From Streptantibioticus cattleyicolor NRRL 8057 = DSM 46488 (GTDB taxonomy: Bacteria > Actinomycetota > Actinomycetes > Streptomycetales > Streptomycetaceae): a stretch of 64,000 nt of DNA. Under the pieces are notes generated by a model, which did no database searches, was not told where the DNA came from, and saw only the letters and a list, made by a program, of their open reading frames with translations. How positions within the stretch are numbered: position 1 is the stretch's first letter; every line of letters starts with the position of its first letter. The DNA is taken from the NCBI RefSeq assembly GCF_000240165.1, contig NC_017586.1, forward strand, positions 5,407,228 to 5,471,227, written 5' to 3'. This document shows, in pieces, positions 35,006 through 43,990 of this stretch. A program made the position numbers and the translations under genes.

Positions 35006-37432
35006 ATGAACGCATGGGACGCGGCGGACAGCGGCGATTTCCGGGGCCCCCTCGACGTGCGCGAAGCGGCCACCGTGGTGGTCGACGCGGCCGGCGTGGT
35101 CACCGGATGGAGCCCCAGCGCCACGGAACTGCTCGGCCACCCGGCCGACGAGATGCTGGGCCGCCCGCTGCGCGAGCTGCTGGTGGACTCCGCCCCGGCA
35201 CGCGACGAGACCTGGCCGGACGGCCTCCTCGGCGACGGCACGGTCCGCAGCGGCGCGCTGGAACTGCGCCACCGGGACGGCCGCGCGGTCCGCATCGCCA
35301 TGGCCGTCTGCCCGCTCGCCGAGTCCGGGCACGGCGCCGCCGCCGTACTCGTCGCCGCCGAGCTGTGCGCGCTGCGCCAGTGGGAGGGCACCCAGGCGAT
35401 GCTGCGCGGCCTGGCCACCCAGTCGCCGGTCGGGCTGAGCATCTACAACACCGATCTGCGCATCGTGTGGGCCAACGCGGCGGCCTGGCAGGAACTCGGC
35501 GGACCGCTGGCCCAATTCGCCGACCAGGGCGCCGACGAACTCTTCCCCGAAGGCCGGGTGATCTCCCCGGAGCACCCGGAGAGCCTGGAGGAGCTGATGC
35601 GCCAGGTCCTCGAAGGCGGCGAACCCGTGGTCGACCTGCACTACCGGGGGCGCACCCCGGCCGACCCGGAGCACGAGTGCGTCTGGTCCTGCTCGTACTA
35701 CCGGCTGCTGGACGCCCGGGGCGAACCGCTCGGGGTGTGCGAGGAGTCCGTCGACATCACCGACCGCTACCGGGCCCAGCAGCGGCTCGGGCTGCTGGTG
35801 CGCGCCGGGGCCCGGATCGGCAACTCCCTGGAAGTGGCCGACACCGCCCGGGAGCTGGCCGCGGTGTGCGTACCGCAGTTCGCCGACAGCGTGCTCGTGG
35901 AGGTGGTCGAGCCGGTGCTGGACGGCCGGGAACCCGGACCCGGCGGGGCGGCCGGCCGGCGGCTGGTCCGGATCGAGGAGCCCGGCCGCGCCGGACCCGG
36001 TACCCCGCGCACCCCGGTGGACTACCCGCCCTCCTCCCCGCAGGCCCGCAGCCTCGCCTCCGGCCGGGCCATCATGGACCCCCCGGTGCGCACCGCGCCC
36101 CCCGGCGACCCGGCCGGCGGCGCCCGGCTCTACGTGCCGTTGCGCGCCCGCGGCTCCACCATGGGGCTGGTCACCTGGTGCCGGGAACGCGAACGCGACC
36201 CGTTCGACGTCGGTGAGCTGGCGCTCGCCGACGAACTCGCCGCCCGCACCGCCGTCTGCTTCGACAACGCCCGCCGCTACACCCGCGAACACGCCGCCGC
36301 CCTCACCCTCCAGCGCAACCTGCTGCCCCGGCACGTGCCCTGCCGCACCGCGGTCGAGGTGGCCCACCGTTACCTGCCCGCCGACAGCCGGTTCGGGGTG
36401 GGCGGCGACTGGTTCGACGTGATCCCGCTGTCCAGCACCCGGGTCGGGCTGGTCGTCGGCGATGTGGTCGGCCACGGCCTCCAGGCGGCGGCCACCATGG
36501 GCCGGCTGCGCACCACGGTCCGGGCGCTGGCCCAACTCGACCTGGCGCCCGACGAGTTGCTGTCCCGCCTCGACGACCAGATCCAGCAGACCGACGCCCC
36601 CGGCGGCCCGGACGACGCCGCCGAGGAGGCCGAACCGGCCGGCATGACGTTGCTGTACGCCGTCTACGACCCGGTCTCCGGACGCTGCTGCCTGGCCCGG
36701 GCCGGCCATCCGCTGCCCGCCGTGGTGGACCCGGAGGGCAAGGTCACCTTCCCTGAACTCCCCGCCGGACCACCGCTCGGCCTGGGCGGGCTGCCCTTCG
36801 AGACCGCCACCGTGCACCTGCCCGAAGGCAGCCTGCTGGCGCTCTTCACCGACGGCCTGGTGCAGGCCCACGAACGCGACCCGGACATCGGCCTCGGCCG
36901 CCTGGCCGCCGTCCTGGCCGACAACCGGCGCCCGCTGGAGGAGTTGTGCGACGAGGCGCTGGCCATCCTGCCGGCTGGCCCGCCCCGGGACGACGCCGCG
37001 CTGCTGCTGGTGCGCACCCGCGCGCTCGACCCGGAGCGGATCGCCGAGTGCGAGCTGGCCACCCGGCCCGCCGCGGTGCAGGACGCCCGTGCCTTCGCCG
37101 GCGAGCGGCTGCGCCACTGGGGCCTGGACGACCTGGTCTTCACCACCGAACTCGTCGTCAGCGAACTGGTCACCAACGCCATCCGGCACGCGGTCGGCCC
37201 GGTGCGGCTGCGGCTGATCCGCGAGTCCGCGCTGATCTGCGAGGTCTCCGACGGCGGCCACACCTCCCCGCACCTGCGGCACGCCGCCACCGACGAGGAG
37301 GGCGGGCGCGGGCTCTTCCTGGTCGCCCAGCTCACCCAGCGCTGGGGCACCCGCTACACCGCCACGGGCAAGACCATCTGGACCGAACAGGCCCTCCCCG
37401 AGCGGGAGTTCCGCAGCCGCCACGCTGCCTGA
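35006..37432 (+). CDS. PAS-GAF-PP2C (SpoIIE) phosphatase with HATPase domain
   Basis: 808 residues: PAS domain (about 20-120), a second PAS (about 125-250), GAF (about 265-425), PP2C/SpoIIE phosphatase (about 440-670, with V-G-G-D-W-F-D and V-G-D-V-V-G-H-G for metal binding) and a C-terminal anti-sigma-type kinase fold (about 680-800, with S-E-L-V-T-N-A-I-R-H-A and G-G-R-G-L-F-L-V). This arrangement controls SigB/SigF-like sigma factors by acting on anti-sigma-factor antagonists, both removing and adding phosphate. No antagonist gene is next to it. The input signal is unknown. Confidence 0.92.
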   Translation: MNAWDAADSGDFRGPLDVREAATVVVDAAGVVTGWSPSATELLGHPADEMLGRPLRELLVDSAPARDETWPDGLLGDGTVRSGALELRHRDGRAVRIAMAVCPLAESGHGAAAVLVAAELCALRQWEGTQAMLRGLATQSPVGLSIYNTDLRIVWANAAAWQELGGPLAQFADQGADELFPEGRVISPEHPESLEELMRQVLEGGEPVVDLHYRGRTPADPEHECVWSCSYYRLLDARGEPLGVCEESVDITDRYRAQQRLGLLVRAGARIGNSLEVADTARELAAVCVPQFADSVLVEVVEPVLDGREPGPGGAAGRRLVRIEEPGRAGPGTPRTPVDYPPSSPQARSLASGRAIMDPPVRTAPPGDPAGGARLYVPLRARGSTMGLVTWCRERERDPFDVGELALADELAARTAVCFDNARRYTREHAAALTLQRNLLPRHVPCRTAVEVAHRYLPADSRFGVGGDWFDVIPLSSTRVGLVVGDVVGHGLQAAATMGRLRTTVRALAQLDLAPDELLSRLDDQIQQTDAPGGPDDAAEEAEPAGMTLLYAVYDPVSGRCCLARAGHPLPAVVDPEGKVTFPELPAGPPLGLGGLPFETATVHLPEGSLLALFTDGLVQAHERDPDIGLGRLAAVLADNRRPLEELCDEALAILPAGPPRDDAALLLVRTRALDPERIAECELATRPAAVQDARAFAGERLRHWGLDDLVFTTELVVSELVTNAIRHAVGPVRLRLIRESALICEVSDGGHTSPHLRHAATDEEGGRGLFLVAQLTQRWGTRYTATGKTIWTEQALPEREFRSRHAA

Positions 37433-37433
37433 C

Positions 37434-37650
37434 GTAGCGTTAGGTAAACGTTACGGCAGGTGTTGGCGAGGAAGCTCCGGCCAGTCTTGACGGCGGCGGT
37501 CACGGCCGCTTTGCTGTGCGTGATCACACAGGTCCATTGCTGTGACGCCGTACCACACCGGCCACTTGCGTGTCGCCGGAGGAGCACCTGCCGAGCGGAC
37601 GCCCCGACCAGGCATCCGGAGGGGACGTACGCCGTGGAGGAAGCCCGCAC
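37434..37650. promoter_or_regulatory. Promoter/operator region of the amine oxidase operon
   Basis: About 217 bp before the hypothetical-permease-amine oxidase genes. It contains a direct repeat CGTTAGG/CGTTACG (37438-37455) and a palindrome GTGATCAC within TGTGCGTGATCACACA (about 37516-37531). Either may bind a regulator; neither matches a motif I can name with confidence. Confidence 0.35.
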
Positions 37651-38601
37651 ATGACGCCTCCACCGCCCTGGCGCCGGATGCGTCACGCGGACGGCCCGGC
37701 CCTCGACCCCGCCCTGGACGACACCCCGCTGGCCACCGTGCGCGACGCGCTGGCCCGGGGCCGCTGGGCCGAGGTACGCGCCCTGCTCGCCGAGACCGGC
37801 GAGGACTGGGACCGCCGCGGCCACCGCCTGGTGGTGCTCGGCGAAGGCAACGCCAGCGCGGTGTGGGCCCGCGAATGGCAACTGGCCGAACCGGACAGCC
37901 CGGACGCCGCCGCGCTGCTCGCCTGCGCCACCGTCTTCCAGGCCGTCCGCGGCAAGGAGACCCCCGACACCGCCCGCCGCCACTGCCTCACCGCCGCCAC
38001 GCTCGCCCCCGCCGACCCCTCACCCTGGCTCGGCCTGCTCATCCTCGCCCGCCGCACCGGCACCGACGACGAACGCGCCCGCGCCTTCGACCAGGTCCGC
38101 GCCCGCCACCGGGAACACCACCACGCCCACCACCTGATGGCCGCCTGCCTCGCCGAACACCACGAGGCCCACGACGACCCGCTGCACGAGGTCTACGACT
38201 TCGCCGCCTGGGCCGCCGAACAGGCCCCCGCCGACTCGCCGTTGGCCGTCCTGCCGGTGGTCGCCCACGCCGAGCGCTACCGGGTCCTCGCCCGGGCCGG
38301 CGCCGCCGCCGGCGACCCGGCGGCCTCCGGGCACTGGACCACCCGTCGCGCCCGCCAGGTGATGAAGGCAGCCTTCGACTGGTGGCTCGAATGGGGCGGC
38401 GAGGACCACCACCACCCCCGGCACAAGGTGGACCTCAACTACCTCGCCCACGCCAAGTACCACGCCGGCCGGCTCGCCGAGGCCGCCACCCTGATCACCC
38501 GCATCGGCCCGCACGTCACCCATGCCCCCTGGAGCTACCCGGACCGGGACCCGGCCGCCGAGTTCCGCGCCGCGGCCGACGCGGCCCTCGGCCCCGGCTG
38601 A
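37651..38601 (+). CDS. Hypothetical helical (TPR-like) protein in amine oxidase operon
   Basis: 316 residues from ATG 37651 (GGAGGAAG at about 8 nt). It is soluble and almost wholly helical, rich in Ala, His and Arg, with paired-helix segments (A-L-A-R-G-R-W-A-E-V-R-A-L-L, A-A-L-L-A-C-A-T-V-F-Q-A-V) like TPR repeats. A His-rich stretch E-H-H-H-A-H-H lies near residue 155 and D-H-H-H-P-R-H near 255, which could bind metal. It leads the set with an APC permease (60 bp on) and a copper amine oxidase, so a role in amine use or copper supply is possible, but this is conjecture. Confidence 0.6.
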   Translation: MTPPPPWRRMRHADGPALDPALDDTPLATVRDALARGRWAEVRALLAETGEDWDRRGHRLVVLGEGNASAVWAREWQLAEPDSPDAAALLACATVFQAVRGKETPDTARRHCLTAATLAPADPSPWLGLLILARRTGTDDERARAFDQVRARHREHHHAHHLMAACLAEHHEAHDDPLHEVYDFAAWAAEQAPADSPLAVLPVVAHAERYRVLARAGAAAGDPAASGHWTTRRARQVMKAAFDWWLEWGGEDHHHPRHKVDLNYLAHAKYHAGRLAEAATLITRIGPHVTHAPWSYPDRDPAAEFRAAADAALGPG

Positions 38602-38661
38602 CCGGCGGCCCACCCACCCGGCACGCCGCCCCCGTTCCGACCGACCCGGAAGGACCAGCCC

Positions 38662-40191
38662 ATGCTGACCGGCAGTACCAGCGAGATCAGCACCTACCTC
38701 GGCCAGGGAAGGCGGCTGCGCGCCGACCGGATCGGGCTGGCCGGACTCCTGCTGTCGGTGCTCGCCGCCAGCGCCCCGCTGATGGTGGTGGCCGGCGTCA
38801 TGCCCACCACCTACGGCGTGATGGGCATCGTCGGCCAGCCGCTGCTCTTCGTCATCCTCGGCGTCGTCCTCGTCCTGTTCAGCTTCGGCTACGCGGAGAT
38901 GAGCCGGCACGTGCACAACGCCGGTGCCTTCTACGCCTACATCGCCCGCGGCCTGGGCGGCACCGCGGGCGCCGGCGCCTCGGTGGTGGCCCTGGTCGCC
39001 TACAGCGCCATGCAGGTGGGCATCTACGGCATCTTCGGCTTCGAGATCTCCACCCTGCTCGCCGAGCACCTGCACACCACCCTCCCGTGGTGGGTGCCGG
39101 CGCTGGCCGCGGTCGCCGGCACCGGGGTGCTCGGCTGGCTCAAGATCGACATCAACGCCAAGGTGCTCGGCGCGCTGCTGCTGATCGAGGTGGCGCTGGT
39201 GGCCGTCTTCGACGCCGGCTGGCTGGCCTCGCCCGGACCTCAGGGCCTCTCCCTGCACGCCTTCGACCCCGCCACCCTCGGCGGCGCCGGCCTGGGCACC
39301 GCGCTCTGCTTCGCCATCGCCGCCTTCGTCGGCTTCGAGCAGGCCCCGGTCTACGCCGAGGAGGCCAGCCGCCCGCAGGTCGTGGTGGCCCGCGCGATGT
39401 TCCTCACCGTCACCTTCGTCGCCCTCTTCTTCGCCCTCAGCTCCTGGATCCTCGGCGTGGCGACCGGCCCCGCGCACATCGTCGACGCCGCCCGCAAGCA
39501 AGGCTCCGAGCTGCTGTTCACCCTCAGCCACGCCCGGCTCGGGACGGGCTTCACCGACGTGCTGGAACTCTTCCTCGTCACCGGCATCTTCGCCGCCATG
39601 CTCAGCTTCCACAACGTGGTCGCCCGCTACGCCTTCGCCATGGGCCGCGAGGGGCTGCTGCCGGCCGCCTTCGGCCGCACCAGCCGCACCTCCGGCGCCC
39701 CCGCCTCCGGCTCACTGCTGCAAACGGCCGTCTCCCTCGTGGTGGTCGCCGTCTTCGCGGTCACCGACCACGGCCCGGCCGGCGACCCCACCGCGCCGGT
39801 GCTCCACCTGTTCACCTGGATGGGCAACGTCGGCGCGCTCGGCATCATCCTGCTGATGGCCGCCGCCTCCTTCTCCGTCATCGCCTTCTTCACCCGCCGC
39901 GGCGCCGCCCGGGCCCAGGCCGCCCGGATCGTCAGCGCCGCGCTCGCCGGGCTCGCCCTGCTGGCCATCACCGTCTTCACCGTCAAGGACTTCGGCGTGC
40001 TGCTCGGCGCCGACCCCGGCTCGCCGCTGAGCTGGATCCTGCCCGGCGTCGTCGGCGCGGCCGTCGTCGTCGGCCTCGGCTACGGCCTCGTGCTCAAGGC
40101 GGTACGGCCACGGGTGCACGCCCGCATCGGCCTGGGCAACGAGGCGTTCCAGCTCGAACGCGCCGCCGAGGCCGCCGACCGTACCGCCTGA
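38662..40191 (+). CDS. APC-family permease, probable amine importer
   Basis: 509 residues with 12 membrane helices. Helix 1 has A-P-L-M-V-V-A-G-V-M-P-T-T-Y and helix 6 G-F-E-Q-A-P-V-Y-A-E-E-A-S-R, both typical of the APC fold and of the polyamine/amino-acid branch. It lies 38 bp upstream of a copper amine oxidase in the same direction, so I infer that it brings in the amine that the oxidase uses. The C-terminal tail is short and cytoplasmic. It is unlike the permease at 33273, so the region has two APC transporters. Confidence 0.88.
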   Translation: MLTGSTSEISTYLGQGRRLRADRIGLAGLLLSVLAASAPLMVVAGVMPTTYGVMGIVGQPLLFVILGVVLVLFSFGYAEMSRHVHNAGAFYAYIARGLGGTAGAGASVVALVAYSAMQVGIYGIFGFEISTLLAEHLHTTLPWWVPALAAVAGTGVLGWLKIDINAKVLGALLLIEVALVAVFDAGWLASPGPQGLSLHAFDPATLGGAGLGTALCFAIAAFVGFEQAPVYAEEASRPQVVVARAMFLTVTFVALFFALSSWILGVATGPAHIVDAARKQGSELLFTLSHARLGTGFTDVLELFLVTGIFAAMLSFHNVVARYAFAMGREGLLPAAFGRTSRTSGAPASGSLLQTAVSLVVVAVFAVTDHGPAGDPTAPVLHLFTWMGNVGALGIILLMAAASFSVIAFFTRRGAARAQAARIVSAALAGLALLAITVFTVKDFGVLLGADPGSPLSWILPGVVGAAVVVGLGYGLVLKAVRPRVHARIGLGNEAFQLERAAEAADRTA

Positions 40192-40229
40192 CCGCCCCCG
40201 CGACCCGTACCCGTACCGGAAGAGCCGAC

Positions 40230-42182
40230 ATGACCGACTGCTGCCACCCGCGACCCCAGGCCGGACCGCACACCGCCGCGGCGCGGCCGGCGCCGCACCC
40301 GCTCGACCCGCTGACCGCCGAGGAGATCACCGCGGCCCGCCGCGTCCTGGCCGAGGCCGGGAAGGTCACCGACGACACCCGCTTCCCGCTGGTGCTGCTG
40401 GACGAGCCCGACCGGCACGCGGTCACCGCCCACCGGGACGGCGACCCGGTCCCGCGCCGACTGCGGGTCACCCTGCTCGACGCGGCCACCGGCGCCGCCG
40501 CCGAGGCACTGGTGGACGTCACCGCCTCCGTCCTGCTGAGCCACCGCGACCTCGACCCGGCCGCCGAGGGCCAACCGCCGCTCACCTTCGAGGAGTACGA
40601 CATCGTCGAGGCCGTGGTCAAGGCCGACCCCGGCTGGCGCAAGGCGATGGCCGACCGCGGCGTCGCCGACCCCGGCCTCGCCATGTGCGCCCCGCTCGCG
40701 GCCGGCTGCGCGGACCCGGCCGCCCCGCCCGGCCACCGGGTGCTGCGCTCGCTGACCTGGATGCGCTGCTCGGCCACCGACAACCCGTGGTCCCACCCGG
40801 TCGGCGGCCTCGTCGCCGACGTCGACCTGATCGAACGCCGCGTGATCCGGCTGATCGACACCGGCGCCGTACCACTGCCGCCCCGATGCGACCGCTACGA
40901 ACCGGAGTTCAACGGACCGCCCCGCACCGACCTCGAACCACTGGAGATCCGCCAGCCCGACGGCCCCTCCTTCCACCTCGACGGCAACCAACTGACCTGG
41001 CAGGGCTGGCACTTACGCATCGACTTCAACGCCCGCGAGGGACTCGTCCTCCACCAGATCACCCTGCGCGACGGCGACCGCCGACGCTCCGTGCTCCACC
41101 GCGCCTCACTCGCCGAGATGGCCGTGGTCTACGGCGACCCCGACCCGGTACGCAACTGGGTCTCCTTCCTGGACGCCGGCGAATACTCCCTCGGCCGCAA
41201 CGCCAACGCGCTGCGCCTCGGCTGCGACTGCCTCGGCGAGATCCGCTACCTCGACGCCGTCCTCGCCGACGACCACGGCCGCCCGCAGACCCTGCCCAAC
41301 GCCGTCTGCGTCCACGAAGAAGACATCGGCCTGCTGTGGAAACACACCGACATCTTCAACGACATGCGCGCCGAGTCCCGCCGCGCCCGCCGCCTGGTCG
41401 TCTCCTTCATCGCCACCGTCGGCAACTACGACTACGCCTTCTACTGGTACTTCCACCAGGACGGCACCATCGCCTTCGAGGCCAAGTCCACCGGCATCGT
41501 GCAGACCAGCGCCGTCGAACCGGGCACCGGCTCGCCCCACGGCACCGAACTCGCCCCCGGCCTCCTCGCCCCCTACCACCAACACCTGTTCTGCGTAAGG
41601 CTGGACGCGGCGGTGGACGGCCCCGCCAACACCGTCGAGGAGGTCGACGTCGTACCGCTGCCGGAAGGCCCCGGCAACCCCAACGGCAACGCCTTCACGA
41701 TCCGCGCCACCCCGATCACCGACTCCGCTCACGCCGGACGCCTCGCCGACCCGCTCGCCGGACGCCGCTGGCGCATCACCAACCCCGCCTCACCCGGCCG
41801 CGACGGACAACCCGCCGCCTACACCCTCATCCCCCAACCCGGCCCGGTCCTACTGGCCCGTCCCGGCTCCCCGGTCGCCCGCCGCATGGCCTACGCCACC
41901 AAACACCTCTGGATCACCCGCCACCACCCCACCCGCCGCTACCCGGCCGGCGACTACCCCAACCAACACCCCGGCGGCGCGGGACTTCCTCGGTGGACCA
42001 CCGCCGGCGAACCCCTGGACAACACCCAACTGACCCTGTGGCACACCTTCGGCCCCACCCACCTCCCCCGCCCCGAGGACTGGCCCGTGATGCCGGTCGA
42101 CCACTGCGGCTTCACCCTGAAGCCCACCGGCTTCTTCGACCGCAACCCGACGCTGGACGTGCCGGCGGAACGCGGTCGCTGA
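40230..42182 (+). CDS. Copper-containing primary-amine oxidase
   Basis: 650 residues from ATG 40230 (GGAAGAG at 6 nt). The topaquinone tyrosine is Tyr400 in T-V-G-N-Y-D-Y. The catalytic base is Asp315 (V-S-F-L-D-A-G-E-Y). Copper ligands are His450 and His452 (Y-H-Q-H-L-F) and His625 (V-D-H-C-G-F). It therefore has the full set for oxidising primary amines to aldehydes with release of H2O2 and ammonia. It has no signal peptide, like the cytoplasmic Arthrobacter-type enzymes. Substrate (tyramine, phenylethylamine or others) is not readable. The aldehyde of phenylethylamine would lead to phenylacetate, and paaK is 12 kb away. Confidence 0.93.
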   Translation: MTDCCHPRPQAGPHTAAARPAPHPLDPLTAEEITAARRVLAEAGKVTDDTRFPLVLLDEPDRHAVTAHRDGDPVPRRLRVTLLDAATGAAAEALVDVTASVLLSHRDLDPAAEGQPPLTFEEYDIVEAVVKADPGWRKAMADRGVADPGLAMCAPLAAGCADPAAPPGHRVLRSLTWMRCSATDNPWSHPVGGLVADVDLIERRVIRLIDTGAVPLPPRCDRYEPEFNGPPRTDLEPLEIRQPDGPSFHLDGNQLTWQGWHLRIDFNAREGLVLHQITLRDGDRRRSVLHRASLAEMAVVYGDPDPVRNWVSFLDAGEYSLGRNANALRLGCDCLGEIRYLDAVLADDHGRPQTLPNAVCVHEEDIGLLWKHTDIFNDMRAESRRARRLVVSFIATVGNYDYAFYWYFHQDGTIAFEAKSTGIVQTSAVEPGTGSPHGTELAPGLLAPYHQHLFCVRLDAAVDGPANTVEEVDVVPLPEGPGNPNGNAFTIRATPITDSAHAGRLADPLAGRRWRITNPASPGRDGQPAAYTLIPQPGPVLLARPGSPVARRMAYATKHLWITRHHPTRRYPAGDYPNQHPGGAGLPRWTTAGEPLDNTQLTLWHTFGPTHLPRPEDWPVMPVDHCGFTLKPTGFFDRNPTLDVPAERGR

Positions 42183-42260
42183 GCGCGGTGCGCCCGCCCC
42201 TGGCCTCCGGCTCGTCCGCGGCGTGGACACCCGGTGGGCCAAGGGGGGCGGCGCCGCTTC

Positions 42261-42467
42261 TCAGGCCGTCAGAAACCCGCGGAACGGCGCGGGGCGAGTG
42301 CCGTCACCGTGACAGCTCGGACACGTCACCTCGGTGCCGCCGGAAGGATCGGCAAGAAACCGGGTGCCGCGCCCTTGGCAGGGCCCGCACGACACGCGCG
42401 GCGTGGTGGCCCGATGCCGGTGGATGGCCTCGACCGTTGCCGCGTACTTCGGATCGACCCAGCCCAT
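42261..42467 (-). CDS. Small zinc-ribbon protein (DnaJ-like CxxCxGxG)
   Basis: 68 residues from ATG 42467, with an ideal AGGAGG 7 nt upstream. It carries C-G-P-C-Q-G-R-G and C-P-S-C-H-G-D-G, the paired CxxCxGxG motifs of DnaJ-type zinc ribbons, after a start M-G-W-V-D-P-K-Y-A-A-T-V. Such small proteins occur beside the preceding gene family in Streptomyces. The function is unknown. It overlaps the upstream gene by 164 bp in another frame. Confidence 0.7.
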   Translation of the reverse strand: MGWVDPKYAATVEAIHRHRATTPRVSCGPCQGRGTRFLADPSGGTEVTCPSCHGDGTRPAPFRGFLTA

Positions 42468-43011
42468 GGAATGCCTCCTGTCGTTCCGGCCAGGGTACGG
42501 CCCGAGCGTTCTCCTTGCGGGGGTCTCGCGGCTCGGGCATGGGCTCGATCGCGCGCTCTTCGGAGTGCTGGCAATTGGCCGCGACCGGAATGGTGCCGTC
42601 CGCCGGGCTGCGCCACAGGTCCGTGTCGATGTCGAACCCCACGCTGCGGATCCGGGCCTGTGTGCGGGACAGGATGTCCGGGTCGTAGAACGTAGGGTCG
42701 TACCCGGGCGAGTGGTGGACGAACGGGCCGAAGCGGTCACACAGCGCGGCGTACAGGCGGGTGTGGAGGATCAGAGCGTGCCATCCCTCGTCCACGACGC
42801 GGCTGGGCGCCAGGGGGACGCCGGGGAAGTTGGCGGCGGCTACGACGAATTTGATCCCCTCGGTGACGATGCGGCCGGCCATGTCCTCGGTCATGCCGGG
42901 GTTGTTGCCGAGCGCGGTCGCGCGGACGGCGTCGAACTCCCGCTCAGTGAGGATGTTGCGGGCCCCGGCCGGAGCGGCGGCCGTCCCGGGGACGTTCGGT
43001 TGTACGCTCAT
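42304..43011 (-). CDS. GRDP-like (glycine-rich-domain) protein, unknown function
   Basis: 235 residues from ATG 43011 (AAGGAG at 7 nt). The core (about residues 20-125) has the V-D-E-G-W-H-A-L-I-L-H-T-x-x-Y and F-V-H-H-S-P-G-Y blocks seen in GRDP-like/DUF1399 proteins; several His could bind metal. The last 54 residues (from about 182) are Arg/His-rich and run through the downstream zinc-ribbon gene in a different frame. Because the intact ribosome site of that gene lies inside this frame, the natural stop may have been lost by a frameshift. Confidence 0.65.
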   Translation of the reverse strand: MSVQPNVPGTAAAPAGARNILTEREFDAVRATALGNNPGMTEDMAGRIVTEGIKFVVAAANFPGVPLAPSRVVDEGWHALILHTRLYAALCDRFGPFVHHSPGYDPTFYDPDILSRTQARIRSVGFDIDTDLWRSPADGTIPVAANCQHSEERAIEPMPEPRDPRKENARAVPWPERQEAFHGLGRSEVRGNGRGHPPASGHHAARVVRALPRARHPVSCRSFRRHRGDVSELSR

Positions 43012-43187
43012 TCCGATCTCCTTCGGAGGTTGCCGCTCCGGTGCCGCGGATCCTTGACAGATGTGGCGGCACCGGAGCGGGTGCGATACGGACGTGCTGA
43101 GCCCGGTCCAGTCATGCGGGTGCGGGCCCGGTACGGACGCTGAGGTCCACCTGCGCAAGGAATCCCCAGCGCCGTACGGCAGTTGGC

Positions 43188-43424
43188 TCAGTCAGGACGT
43201 TTGATCGGGACGGCTCGCGGTGCTGGCGGGAAGGCCCATGCCATCCCCGGGCGCGTCCGCGGGATCCCGTCCTTGAAGGGAAGATCCGTGAGTGGGATCA
43301 GCCCCAGCTCGGTTCGGCAGTCGAGGCAGGCGTAGTAGGACGGCCCGGTGATCGTCGCCCCCTGCTCGAAGCCGACGAGAACGAGGTCCGGCCCCGGGCC
43401 CCGGTGCCACGAACATACGTTCAC
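43188..43424 (-). CDS. Small Cys-containing hypothetical protein
   Basis: 78 residues from GTG 43424, which overlaps the recombinase-like stop (GTGA), so the two are coupled; a GTG at 43433 would add three. The sequence begins M-N-V-C-S-W-H-R-G-P-G-P-D-L-V and has Y-Y-A-C-L-D-C, giving C...C-x2-C and His for a possible zinc site. Similar short proteins accompany XRE regulators in Streptomyces. Function unknown. Confidence 0.6.
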   Translation of the reverse strand: MNVCSWHRGPGPDLVLVGFEQGATITGPSYYACLDCRTELGLIPLTDLPFKDGIPRTRPGMAWAFPPAPRAVPIKRPD

Positions 43425-43888
43425 CCGGTCCACCCGCCCGTAAGCGGGACGCCGAGTGCGTCCCTCCCCGGGGCGGGGAGGTGCCGCGGCACCCCAGTCG
43501 GATTGCTCACCGACTTCCGGTGGTCGTCCGGCGTGACGCGTTCACCGAAACATGTCTCCACCCGTGCACCGAGCCCCACGAGCCGCCGCACGAGGATGTC
43601 ACGCTTCGCCCGGTCGTTGCTGATCCGGTCCCAGTCGAGAACTAGGCACACGCGGACGCGTTCCTTGTCGGCCGCCGCGATGGCGCGCATCAGCCGCTCG
43701 AAGTTGGGACGTTGGTTGAGCAGCAACGCCGCGTCGCCGGTGTCCACGAACCAGCCGCCGACGTCCCAGCCTTGGTCGTCGGCGTAGGCGGCGCAGGTTC
43801 TGGCCCGCATGGTGAGCAGGGCCTTGTTGCCGGCCAAGTGCCGGTCGTAGACGAACGCCAGGGGCGGTGCGGTTGCTCTGATCGTCAT
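43421..43888 (-). CDS. Serine-recombinase-like protein lacking the catalytic serine
   Basis: 155 residues from ATG 43888 (GGAG at 8 nt). It has the resolvase N-terminal fold: Y14-x-R16 at the start, F-V-D-T-G-D, R-P-N-F-E-R-L-M-R-A-I and L-D-W-D-R-I-S. At the position of the nucleophilic Ser (after Y-x-R) there is H-L-A, so recombination should not be possible. There is no C-terminal DNA-binding HTH. It may be a non-catalytic regulator in a small cassette with the gene after it and the XRE regulator upstream. Confidence 0.7.
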   Translation of the reverse strand: MTIRATAPPLAFVYDRHLAGNKALLTMRARTCAAYADDQGWDVGGWFVDTGDAALLLNQRPNFERLMRAIAAADKERVRVCLVLDWDRISNDRAKRDILVRRLVGLGARVETCFGERVTPDDHRKSVSNPTGVPRHLPAPGRDALGVPLTGGWTG

Positions 43889-43990
43889 GGGCGGCTCCAT
43901 GGACGCTGCGTGTTGTGTTGGTCACAGCGTGCCGATGGGGCGGGAGGGCGAGTTTCACCGAACGGTGCAACTCCCCACCATCAAACCGTG

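Noticed and set aside
31395-35015. 1206-codon minus-strand frame across GH3, permease and regulator genes
   Set aside because: Only its last 85 codons (from 31652), which have a ribosome site, look like a gene; the rest is shadow of the real genes.
34838-37423. 861-codon minus-strand frame opposite the PP2C regulator
   Set aside because: It mirrors the PP2C gene, has no domain, and is Gly/Val/Ala-rich in the usual antisense manner.
43421-43888. Active site-specific recombinase
   Set aside because: The catalytic serine position after Y-x-R is not Ser and no C-terminal DNA-binding domain follows.
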